Source: Spirochaetia bacterium (lineage in GTDB: Bacteria > Spirochaetota > Spirochaetia > PWKH01). From it: 36,889 nucleotides of DNA. Position 1 is the stretch's first letter. Every line of letters begins with the position of its first letter. Positions 6,653-14,167 of the stretch are shown here, one piece after another. Under the pieces are notes generated by a model. The model saw only the letters and a program-made list of their open reading frames with translations, did not search any database and was not told the origin of the DNA. A program made the translations under genes and the position numbers. The stretch is taken from positions 1-36,889 of the forward strand of contig SKJE01000162.1 of assembly GCA_007116075.1 (NCBI GenBank), in the 5' to 3' direction.

Positions 6653-8671
6653 ATGAGTGAGCGAACTGAATATAGGAAGTTGACCGATAAGGAAATTCTG
6701 CTGCTTGAGGCGAACGGATGTCATGCTGAATCATGGGATCTTATCCAGGTGGTCCAGAATTTTAATCCTCAGCGACTGAGCCAGGTCTCCTTCTTCGGGG
6801 AGAACTGGCTCGGGGCTTTTACCGGCACCCTGGAGATTCCCAACGGAGGGACCGTCCAGACCGGTATCCATAATGCCATCCTTGAGTCGGTCACCGTCGG
6901 TAATGATGTATATATCTACAAGATCGGAGCACGCATTCGCCGGTATCATATCGAAGACCGGGCTGTCATAGATCATGTGGGTGAGATGATTTCCCACCCT
7001 GGAAGCAGTTTCGGTAATGCCGTAGAGGTGAAAGCCGTCAATGAGAATGGCGGCAGAACGGTTAAAATCTACGATACGATGAATTCCCATGCAGCATATC
7101 TTCAGTCGGCCTTTCGCCACCGCAGTCTCCTAGTAGAACGGCTTCAGGATATGGCGAGTGTGCGCTCCTCCCGGTTGGCTCATACACTTGGAAGGGTGGG
7201 GGTCGGATCTGTGATCAGGCACACGAAAATTATCAGGGACGTGAACTTCGGTCCCTCCTGCATAGTGGATGGAACCTCGGCCCTGATAAACGGCACGGTT
7301 ATGAGTAACCAGGAGATGCCTACCCGGATCGGGGTAAATGTATATGCCCGTAATTTTATTATCCAGGAGGGATCCGTGATCGGCTTTGCTTCCTGCCTGG
7401 AGAATTCCTTTATCGGGCAGGCGGTGAAGATAGAGAAGCTCTTCTCCTCAATTGACTCCCTTGCCTTTGCAGGCTCTGAATTCGGTCACGGAGAGATAGC
7501 ATCGGTCTTTGCCGGTCCCTTCACGGTAAGTCACCATAAGGGTACCCTGCTGATAGCCTGCGGTCTCTCATTCTTCAATGCCGGCAGCGGTACCAATCAG
7601 AGCAACCATATGTACAAACTGGGACCTAACAGCCAGGGGATGATGGAGCGGGGGTGCAAGACTGCTTCCAATGTCTACCTGCGCTGGCCGAAACGCATCG
7701 GTGCGGGAACGGTAATTCTTGGTGAACATGTGAGTCCCTGTGATCTTCATCGATTTCCCTTCTCATTTCTCATAGAGGTCAGCCAACAGAGCATGTTATG
7801 CCCGGGCAGAAATATCCGTACCATAGGTATCCTTCGGGACATGGAAAAGTGGAAACGCAGGGACAGTCGACGTGGTCCAATCATCAGGGACAGATTGAAT
7901 TTCACCCTGATCAATCCGGCCACCATGCAGGCCATGGCCGAGGGTGCGGATGAGTTGAAGCATCTGGAACAGCTGGACCATGATCAAGAAAAGATATCCC
8001 TGGAAACCTTTTTTATTCGCAGGAAGGATCTCCTTGAAGGAGTCGAGCTCTATGATCTGCTGATGCGTTCCTACCTCGGCGAGGTCTTTATGAAAGTCCT
8101 GGAAACGTTATTTGACAGGGATAACGTGACCGCAGAGGATGTCCATAGATCACTCACTGGAACTTCAGCAGAGGGGAGGGGAGCCTGGATGGATGCCGGC
8201 GGCATGATTGCACCGGTATCAAGGATCTATCGGCTGGTAGATGAAATCGAATCCGGATCAATCACAGATCCTGAAGCGCTGGATAGAGCCATTGATGGGA
8301 TCTTCGGAAGTTATGAGGCTGATGAGCTGGACTGGTGTATCCATCGGATTGAACAGCGCAAGTATGCGCCTCTTGAGAAGTTTGAACTAGGTGACTACCG
8401 GGGTATCGTCAGACACTGGATTGATGCGGAGCGCAGGCTTCATGACCTGCGCTATGAGGATGCCAAAAAAGAATTCTGTCAGTCCGCCATGGCGGGCTAT
8501 GGCGCAGTCCCGGGAGACCCTGATATGATGGAGCAGGATTTTTTCGCGGTACAGCATACCCTTGATGAGAATCCGGCAATTGTGCTGCTCCACGAGAAAC
8601 TGCAGCAGCAGGAACTTCTGGCGGAGCGGGCCCTTAATCTTCTGGGAGCTGTTTTGGAATTACAGGAGTGA
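6653..8671 (+). CDS. DUF4954 family protein (predicted left-handed beta-helix)
   Basis: A protein of 672 residues recognised as DUF4954 from its central GSGTNQSNHMYKLGP motif (residues 311-325) and overall plan. Residues about 75-300 show hexapeptide-like repeats with Ile/Val at regular spacing (for example VGNDVYIYKIG, IGVNVYARNFIIQEGSVIG), as in nucleotidyltransferase/acyltransferase beta-helices. Residues about 420-660 are largely alpha-helical. No signal peptide. The function of the family is unknown to me; some members are labelled as UDP-N-acetylglucosamine pyrophosphorylase-like, but no nucleotidyl-transferase GxGTRxxP loop is visible, so I do not accept that for this protein. It overlaps the convergent phosphodiesterase gene by 12 bases. 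Confidence 0.8.
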   Translation: MSERTEYRKLTDKEILLLEANGCHAESWDLIQVVQNFNPQRLSQVSFFGENWLGAFTGTLEIPNGGTVQTGIHNAILESVTVGNDVYIYKIGARIRRYHIEDRAVIDHVGEMISHPGSSFGNAVEVKAVNENGGRTVKIYDTMNSHAAYLQSAFRHRSLLVERLQDMASVRSSRLAHTLGRVGVGSVIRHTKIIRDVNFGPSCIVDGTSALINGTVMSNQEMPTRIGVNVYARNFIIQEGSVIGFASCLENSFIGQAVKIEKLFSSIDSLAFAGSEFGHGEIASVFAGPFTVSHHKGTLLIACGLSFFNAGSGTNQSNHMYKLGPNSQGMMERGCKTASNVYLRWPKRIGAGTVILGEHVSPCDLHRFPFSFLIEVSQQSMLCPGRNIRTIGILRDMEKWKRRDSRRGPIIRDRLNFTLINPATMQAMAEGADELKHLEQLDHDQEKISLETFFIRRKDLLEGVELYDLLMRSYLGEVFMKVLETLFDRDNVTAEDVHRSLTGTSAEGRGAWMDAGGMIAPVSRIYRLVDEIESGSITDPEALDRAIDGIFGSYEADELDWCIHRIEQRKYAPLEKFELGDYRGIVRHWIDAERRLHDLRYEDAKKEFCQSAMAGYGAVPGDPDMMEQDFFAVQHTLDENPAIVLLHEKLQQQELLAERALNLLGAVLELQE

Positions 8672-9445
8672 CTGAAGCAGGGCTGTCTGGTCGGTACAGA
8701 TCCCGTCCGTCCCGTACTCCAGGAGTTGATGCATCTCCTGGGCATTGTTGATAACCCATGCATGAACGAAGAGCCCCGCCTGATGATACTGCCTAATCAG
8801 CCTGCTGTTGATAAAGGTGACTCCCTTGTACCTGGAAGGAACCTGAAGCGCCAGCGCTGGTAGACTGTTTCTGGTAAAAAGCACTCCTGCCTTGGCCATA
8901 AGAATAATGCCTGCAGCCTCGGCGGCTCCGCAGCTGGTTGCCGCTTCGGGCAGCAGGGCCCTGAGGATGCGTAGATTCCCGTCGTGCACACTGGCGCACA
9001 TAACCCGGTCTATAGCGTCGTGCCGGGTAAGTATCTCCGCTAGGGCTTCTGCCATGGGACGACCCTTCTGCTTCATATCTACGTTGAACTTGATACCCGG
9101 AAAGGCCTCAAGAGCCTCTGAGAGGGTGGGCAGGGTAATTCCCTTACCCCGGTAGGGAAAGGTTTTTCCTCCATCCGGGGAGAAATGGTACCCAAAATCA
9201 AGTTGTTTCAGTTTTTTTAAGCTCATCTTATCCACAGAACCACTTTCACCGGTGACCCGGTCCACCCGCGAATCATGGATGACGACAACTTCACCATCAG
9301 CACTGAGATGCACATCAGTCTCTATACAGTCTGCTCCGGCCACCAGGGCAGACTGGAACGACTCCAAGGTGTTCTCGGGACAATGCAGACTGTCTCCCCT
9401 GTGGGCCAATACCCGCGGGGAAGGATATAGAAAAGGATGGGACAT
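8660..9445 (-). CDS. Glycerophosphodiester phosphodiesterase
   Basis: It hydrolyses glycerophosphodiesters to glycerol-3-phosphate and an alcohol. With the start at 9445 it has 261 residues, the usual size for cytoplasmic (UgpQ-like) members. GDPD motifs: AHRGDS (H15, R16), PENT (E24, N25), IETDVHLSADG (E42, D44) and VIHD (H57), then the C-terminal HAWVINN and GTDGICTD. An ATG at 9508 in the same frame would add 21 residues (including LLAISCG) that resemble a signal peptide or lipobox but lack N-terminal basic residues; neither start has a strong ribosome binding site (GGAAG is two bases before 9445). Location in the cell is therefore uncertain. It is divergent from the LacI-type regulator. 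Confidence 0.9.
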   Translation of the reverse strand: MSHPFLYPSPRVLAHRGDSLHCPENTLESFQSALVAGADCIETDVHLSADGEVVVIHDSRVDRVTGESGSVDKMSLKKLKQLDFGYHFSPDGGKTFPYRGKGITLPTLSEALEAFPGIKFNVDMKQKGRPMAEALAEILTRHDAIDRVMCASVHDGNLRILRALLPEAATSCGAAEAAGIILMAKAGVLFTRNSLPALALQVPSRYKGVTFINSRLIRQYHQAGLFVHAWVINNAQEMHQLLEYGTDGICTDQTALLQSLL

Positions 9446-9600
9446 ACTTCCACTGTATGAGGAACCACAGGAAATTGCAAGCAGAACATATACAGCACAC
9501 ATGTGCAATAAATATTCATGATCAAATATGCTTCATCAATACGGTTATAAATGAATATACTGTTACAATATATAACTATAAAAACGTATACAATTATCTC

Positions 9601-9628
9601 TTGACTTCTCGTATAAGTGATTTATAAT
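9601..9628 (+). promoter_or_regulatory. Promoter of the LacI-family regulator
   Basis: TTGACT (9601-9606) and a perfect TATAAT (9623-9628), 16 bases apart. Transcription should begin near 9635. Confidence 0.7.
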
Positions 9629-9634
9629 GTTTTT

Positions 9635-9654
9635 ACACGGTATAGAAACCGTGT
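9635..9654. promoter_or_regulatory. Palindrome at the predicted start point, candidate operator
   Basis: ACACGGT (9635-9641) and ACCGTGT (9648-9654) form a perfect seven-base inverted repeat with a six-base centre. It begins at the predicted +1 of the regulator gene, fitting autorepression. As RNA it would also form a hairpin in the short leader. Confidence 0.5.
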
Positions 9655-9665
9655 GCATAAATGGT

Positions 9666-10691
9666 ATGAATAAGCAAGTGACGATTAAAGACATAGCGAA
9701 AATCGCCGGCGTGAGCCACTCAACGGTCTCCCGGAGCCTGAATGACAGCTCCCTGGTTTCTGCTAAAACAAAACAGGCCATCCAGCGCATAGCCCGGGAT
9801 CTGGACTTCGAATTCAATGCAAGCGCCCGCAGCCTTTCCACCAGAAAGACCGGAACCGTGGGAGTCATTTTTCGGGCAGTATTCGAAAACACAGGGACCT
9901 ATTTTTACTTGGATATGATGCTCAAGGGGATCCGCCACGCCTTTGAACACGTTTCACTGGACAGTATCATAGCCTACCCGAGAAATCCCTATACCCACCA
10001 GAGCAATATCCAGCGAATGATCCGGATGAAGAAAGTGGACGGCCTGCTGATTGTCCATCCCTGGGTTTCCCTGCAGGACTGGGAGTTTATCCAGCAGTCC
10101 GGGATCCCCTACGTGGTGCTGCACTTCAAGCCGAAGGGAGTAAGCTACGGAGATATGGACTATATCTTTGCGGATCATGAGTACGGCGGCTATCTTGCGG
10201 CGGACTACCTGATCCGCAGCGGAAACCGACGAATCGTCTGTATCACTGAGGACTCCTCCGATCTCCAATTCATTGAACGGACTGCGGGATTCAAGCGAGC
10301 CCTCGCCGCGGCGGATATCGACCTGCTGCCCAATTCTGTCATCAAGGGGGAATGCTCCTTTGATTTCGGATATCAGATGATTCATGACCATCGGGGTATT
10401 CTTGATGAAATAGATGCCATCTTTGCTGAAGCGGACATTATAGCCCTGGGGATGATGGATGCCCTGAAGGACCTTGGATTACGGGTGCCCGAGGACATCC
10501 GGATCATGGGCTATGACGATATTGAATTCGGACATATGTACCGGCCGAGACTCTCCACGGTGCACCAGCCCAGAGAGGAGATGGTGCGCAGGGGCTGTGA
10601 ACAGCTGGTTCGACTGATGAACCAAACCTCCTCGAAGGGGGAGCTGCAGGAAGTAGTACTGCCTGAACTCGTGATTCGGCAATCCTGCTGA
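9666..10691 (+). CDS. LacI/PurR-family transcriptional regulator
   Basis: A sugar-responsive repressor of 341 residues. Residues 4-25 form the helix-turn-helix (VTIKDIAKIAGVSHSTVSRS), followed by the hinge region ending near ARSLST, then a periplasmic-binding-protein-like effector domain (VGVIF to the C-terminus) with the family's GYDDIEFGHMYRPRLSTVHQP segment. An ATG at 9627 in the same frame lies inside the -10 box and cannot be the start. ATG 9666 puts the helix-turn-helix at the usual position; no Shine-Dalgarno is visible. It sits directly upstream of the sugar transport operon in the same direction, so it most likely controls that operon and itself. Confidence 0.92.
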   Translation: MNKQVTIKDIAKIAGVSHSTVSRSLNDSSLVSAKTKQAIQRIARDLDFEFNASARSLSTRKTGTVGVIFRAVFENTGTYFYLDMMLKGIRHAFEHVSLDSIIAYPRNPYTHQSNIQRMIRMKKVDGLLIVHPWVSLQDWEFIQQSGIPYVVLHFKPKGVSYGDMDYIFADHEYGGYLAADYLIRSGNRRIVCITEDSSDLQFIERTAGFKRALAAADIDLLPNSVIKGECSFDFGYQMIHDHRGILDEIDAIFAEADIIALGMMDALKDLGLRVPEDIRIMGYDDIEFGHMYRPRLSTVHQPREEMVRRGCEQLVRLMNQTSSKGELQEVVLPELVIRQSC

Positions 10692-10708
10692 TTTCAGTGC
10701 AGACCTGT

Positions 10709-10724
10709 CCATGGATGTCCATGG
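10709..10724. promoter_or_regulatory. Inverted repeat upstream of the sugar operon
   Basis: CCATGGA and TCCATGG form a perfect seven-base inverted repeat around TG, in the 84-base gap between the regulator and the binding-protein gene. Candidate operator; its sequence differs from the palindrome at 9635-9654. Confidence 0.4.
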
Positions 10725-10741
10725 GCATAACATTGAATAGA

Positions 10742-10762
10742 CTTGGATATCTGGTATCCAAG
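10742..10762. promoter_or_regulatory. Second inverted repeat next to the ribosome binding site of the sugar operon
   Basis: CTTGGATA (10742-10749) and TATCCAAG (10755-10762) form a perfect eight-base inverted repeat with a five-base centre. It ends immediately before the AAAGGAG of the binding-protein gene, so it could be an operator or a leader hairpin. I could not find a convincing promoter in this gap. Confidence 0.45.
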
Positions 10763-10775
10763 AAAGGAGTAGTCT

Positions 10776-12041
10776 ATGAAAAAGGTTGTAGTAGTACTGT
10801 TAGTGTTCCTGATGGCCGGTGCAGCGGTATTTGCCGCCGGTCAGCGGGAGACAGTTGATGAGAAAGTGGTGACCGTCTTCGGCGCCTTTGTGGATGAAGA
10901 GGCGAGACGATTTGAGGAGGCAATTCGTCCCTTTACGGACGCCACTGGAATCGAGGTTCGCTATGAAGGATCCAGTGAATTTGAGACCCTGATCAGCGTA
11001 CGGGTTGAGGGCGGAAACCCTCCGGACATTGCAGCGCTTCCCCAGCCGGGACTGATGCAGAACTTTGCCCAGCAGGGACACCTGGTTCCCATGTGGAACA
11101 GCTTGGAACAGCTCGTTGACAGCAACTATGCCCCCGTCTGGAAGGACCTGGGATCTGAGGGAGGAACTCCCTACGGCGTATTCCACCGGGTAAATGCAAA
11201 GAGCTTTGTATGGTATCCCAAGAAAGCCTGGGACGCTGCCGGTTATGAAATCCCAACTACCTGGGATGAACTTGAAGCACTCATGGATCAGATGGTTGCC
11301 AATGGGCATACCCCCTGGGCGATCGGCATAGAGTCCGGCGGCGCAACCGGCTGGCCCGGAACAGACTGGGTAGAGGATGTCATGCTGAGAACAGCAGGAC
11401 CGGAAGTGTACCAGCAGTGGATCGACAATGAAATTCCCTTCAACCATCCAGCGGTGAAGGAAGCCTTCGAAATCGTCGGAGACATCTGGTTTAACGACGA
11501 CTATGTCTACGGCGGCAGGAACTATATTCTCACCACCAGCTTTGGTGACTCCCCCCGGCCGCTCTTCGAAGATCCTCCCCGGGCTATGATGCACCGGCAG
11601 GGTAATTTTGTAACAACATTCTTCCCTGACAGAATCCAGGATAACCTTGAGCAAGAGGTAGGAGTATTCCCCCTTCCTTCAATTAATCCTGAATGGGGCA
11701 TTCCTGTACTCGGCGGAGGGGACCAGTTTGTAGTCTTCAACGATACCCCTGAGGTTCGGCAGTTCATGGAATTCCTGGCAACCTGGGAATCAGGCAAACT
11801 GTGGGCTCAGGCAGGCGGGGCTCTCTTTCCCTACCTTGACCAGGATCTCGATGCATATCCCAATGAAATTGAACGCTCCCTGGCAGAGGCTCTGGTGAAT
11901 GCTGAAGTGTTCGGATTTGACGCTTCTGACCTGATGCCCGGACAGGTCGGTGCCGGAAGTTTCTGGACCGGAATTGTTGACTGGGTGAACGGAAGGAATC
12001 TGGATACCGTACTGAATACTATCCAGAGAAGCTGGCCGTAG
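10776..12041 (+). CDS. ABC transporter sugar-binding protein (MalE/AglE-like)
   Basis: An extracytoplasmic solute-binding protein (family 1) of 421 residues. A signal peptide of about 20-21 residues (MKKVV, hydrophobic core, AVFA before AGQ) directs it to the periplasm; no lipobox Cys is present. The mature protein has the family layout: an early region EARRFEEAIRPFTDATGIEV, PPDIAALPQPG for the first lobe, and PTTWDELEALMDQM in the middle. Many Trp and acidic residues fit binding of an oligosaccharide. ATG has AAAGGAG six bases upstream. It begins an operon with two permeases and a disaccharide phosphorylase, which points to import of an alpha-glucoside-type disaccharide. No ATPase gene is present, so a shared MsmK-type ATPase elsewhere is probable. 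Confidence 0.92.
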   Translation: MKKVVVVLLVFLMAGAAVFAAGQRETVDEKVVTVFGAFVDEEARRFEEAIRPFTDATGIEVRYEGSSEFETLISVRVEGGNPPDIAALPQPGLMQNFAQQGHLVPMWNSLEQLVDSNYAPVWKDLGSEGGTPYGVFHRVNAKSFVWYPKKAWDAAGYEIPTTWDELEALMDQMVANGHTPWAIGIESGGATGWPGTDWVEDVMLRTAGPEVYQQWIDNEIPFNHPAVKEAFEIVGDIWFNDDYVYGGRNYILTTSFGDSPRPLFEDPPRAMMHRQGNFVTTFFPDRIQDNLEQEVGVFPLPSINPEWGIPVLGGGDQFVVFNDTPEVRQFMEFLATWESGKLWAQAGGALFPYLDQDLDAYPNEIERSLAEALVNAEVFGFDASDLMPGQVGAGSFWTGIVDWVNGRNLDTVLNTIQRSWP

Positions 12042-12059
12042 GAATTAGAACAGACATAT

Positions 12060-12090
12060 CGGTGGCCGCTTAGTGCTTTGGCGGCCGCCG
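12060..12090 (+). other. Intercistronic hairpin after the binding-protein gene
   Basis: CGGTGGCCGC (12060-12069) pairs with GCGGCCGCCG (12081-12090) with one G-U pair and an 11-base loop. No T run follows, so it is not an intrinsic terminator. Such hairpins after binding-protein genes often protect the upstream message and raise binding protein over permease. Confidence 0.7.
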
Positions 12091-12126
12091 AGTTATTGGT
12101 TCGGTACTGAACAATAGGAGCGTGTT

Positions 12127-13239
12127 ATGTCAGAACAGGATACATCTGCATCTTCAGGGGGAATCGGGGGCAGAGCAGTGGTAACACTGGGGAGAATTCT
12201 GATCTCCATCTTTATTCCCTTTGTGGCCTTTGTGGTGCTCTGGGGAGGATTCATATTTCTTCGGGATACGAATGCACCCCAGGGCATCATCGCCTCGGTA
12301 GCAATTATCTGGGGAGTCGGGGGGGTGGCGCTCCTCTTCTGGGTAGCCGACTGGGTGGTGAATCGGCTGCCGCTGCAGACAGCCAAGAAACTGCAGCCCT
12401 TCGTATTTGTCGGACCCGCCCTGGTTATCCTCGGCTGGTATCTCTTTATCCCGGCCCTGCGCTCTCTCTATTTAAGCTTCTTTGATGCCCGCTCCCAAGC
12501 TTTTGTGGGTCTTCAGAACTATGTGTTTGCTTTCACAGATCCGAAGATGCTTGAATCCTTCGTGAATAACCTCATGTGGATTGTACTGGGTACAGGCGGT
12601 GCGGTAGGCTTCGGGCTGATCATCGCCCTGCTGGCAGACCGGTCCAGGTTTGAAAAATTCTTCAAGGCCCTGGTGTTTCTTCCCATGGCAATCTCCTTCG
12701 TCGGTGCGGGTGTTATCTGGCGGTTCGTCTATGCCTATAAGCCCCCTATGGAGGAACAGATCGGACTGCTCAATGCGATGGTCACCTTTTTCGGCGGAGA
12801 GCCCCAGGCGTGGTTTACCATGCAGCCGTGGAACAACATATTCCTCATTGTCATTTTGGTATGGCTGCAGACCGGATATGCCATGGTGATTATTTCAGCA
12901 GCCCTGAAGGGGATCCCTTCCTCAATTATTGAGGCAGGCAGGATCGACGGGGCAACTGAGATGAAGATTATCATCAGGATTATCATTCCCTCAATATTTT
13001 CCACACTGGTGACGGTTGCCACGACGATCATCATCATATCCCTGAAGATTTTCGATATTGTATTTACCATGACAAACGGGAACTACGGAACGGAGGTCAT
13101 TGCAAGTATGCAGTACAAGCAGATGTTCCGGTTTCTCCACTACGGCCGGGGTTCAGCAATTGCCATGGTTCTGGTGATCGCCGTTATACCTGTCATGTGG
13201 TACAACCTGAGACAGTTCAGTAAACGGGAGGGATTCTGA
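12127..13239 (+). CDS. ABC sugar transporter permease (MalF/AglF-like)
   Basis: An inner-membrane permease of 370 residues. Two extra N-terminal hydrophobic segments (about residues 20-40 and 55-80) come before the six-helix core common to MalF-type permeases. The EAA loop that contacts the ATPase is seen as EAGRIDGATEMKIIIRIIIP. TAGGAG lies seven bases before the ATG. The stop codon overlaps the start of the next permease (TGATG), so the two are translationally coupled and expected to form a heterodimer. The long N-terminal region resembles the alpha-glucoside AglF type more than simple UgpA types; this is judged by eye only. Confidence 0.92.
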   Translation: MSEQDTSASSGGIGGRAVVTLGRILISIFIPFVAFVVLWGGFIFLRDTNAPQGIIASVAIIWGVGGVALLFWVADWVVNRLPLQTAKKLQPFVFVGPALVILGWYLFIPALRSLYLSFFDARSQAFVGLQNYVFAFTDPKMLESFVNNLMWIVLGTGGAVGFGLIIALLADRSRFEKFFKALVFLPMAISFVGAGVIWRFVYAYKPPMEEQIGLLNAMVTFFGGEPQAWFTMQPWNNIFLIVILVWLQTGYAMVIISAALKGIPSSIIEAGRIDGATEMKIIIRIIIPSIFSTLVTVATTIIIISLKIFDIVFTMTNGNYGTEVIASMQYKQMFRFLHYGRGSAIAMVLVIAVIPVMWYNLRQFSKREGF

Positions 13240-14144
13240 TGACACTGGAAAAAAGAAAAGCTGCAAAATGGAAAGTCGTTATAAATATCATCCTCCTGTT
13301 CATCGTACTGATCTGGACGATGCCTACAGTTGGCCTGTTTATCTCATCCCTGCGTCCCCAGGATGAGGTGATGAATACTGGATGGTGGACTACCTTTACC
13401 GACGGGACTCGGTTCAACCTGGATAACTACCGTCAGGTTCTTGGAGGACGGGATCACACCTATGTAGATGCTGCAGGTAACACGGTCCGTGCCAGTGGAG
13501 ACAACCTGAGCCAGGCATTTGTAAACAGCTTGACTGTTACCATTCCCTCGGTGATTATTCCCCTGCTGATAGCAGCGGCGGCTGCCTTCGGGTTTGCCTG
13601 GCTTGAATTCCCGGGAAGAAAGATCTTCTTTACCATTGTGGTTGCACTCCTGGTGGTTCCCCTCCAGATTGCCCTGATCCCGATCCTGCGGGATTACCAG
13701 CGCATTGGGCTTACAGGATCCTACCTGGCCATATGGCTGGCTCATACTGGATTTGGTCTTCCCCTGGCAACATACCTGCTGTACAACTACATCAGCACAA
13801 TTCCCCGGGATATCTTTGAGTCTGCCTTCCTCGACGGTGCAAAACAGATGACCGTGTTTACCCTGCTGGTGCTTCCCCTCTCCATACCTGCCATAGCTTC
13901 ATTGGCAATCTTTCAGTTTCTCTGGGTATGGAATGACCTGCTGGTGGCTCTGGTATTCCTGGGAGGTACTGCAGATGTCGCGGTGCTTACCCAGCGGCTT
14001 GCCAGCATGGTGGGATCCCGCGGCCAGGACTGGCACCTGCTCACGGCAGGAGCATTTGTAACCATGATCATACCCCTGGCGGTATTCTTCGGGCTCCAGC
14101 GGTTTTTCGTGAGAGGACTGATGGCCGGATCAGTGAAGGGTTGA
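13239..14144 (+). CDS. ABC sugar transporter permease (MalG/AglG-like)
   Basis: The second inner-membrane permease, 301 residues, six predicted helices, the first at about residues 12-33. A periplasmic loop of about 60 residues between helix 1 and helix 2 (including the DGTRFNLDNYRQVL segment) is typical of AglG/MalG-type subunits. EAA loop: ESAFLDGAKQMTVFTLLVLP. Its ATG overlaps the stop of the preceding permease and uses the GGGAGG in the end of that gene as ribosome binding site. It is followed after 23 bases by the phosphorylase fusion. Confidence 0.92.
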   Translation: MTLEKRKAAKWKVVINIILLFIVLIWTMPTVGLFISSLRPQDEVMNTGWWTTFTDGTRFNLDNYRQVLGGRDHTYVDAAGNTVRASGDNLSQAFVNSLTVTIPSVIIPLLIAAAAAFGFAWLEFPGRKIFFTIVVALLVVPLQIALIPILRDYQRIGLTGSYLAIWLAHTGFGLPLATYLLYNYISTIPRDIFESAFLDGAKQMTVFTLLVLPLSIPAIASLAIFQFLWVWNDLLVALVFLGGTADVAVLTQRLASMVGSRGQDWHLLTAGAFVTMIIPLAVFFGLQRFFVRGLMAGSVKG

Positions 14145-14167
14145 GATGTTTACATGAGGAGTTCCCC

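Noticed and set aside
9627-9665. ATG at 9627 as start of the LacI-type regulator
   Set aside because: It lies inside the TATAAT -10 box and upstream of the predicted transcription start; ATG 9666 puts the helix-turn-helix at the normal distance.
12060-12090. Hairpin after the binding-protein gene as a terminator
   Set aside because: No T tract follows, and the permeases downstream need to be in the same transcript.
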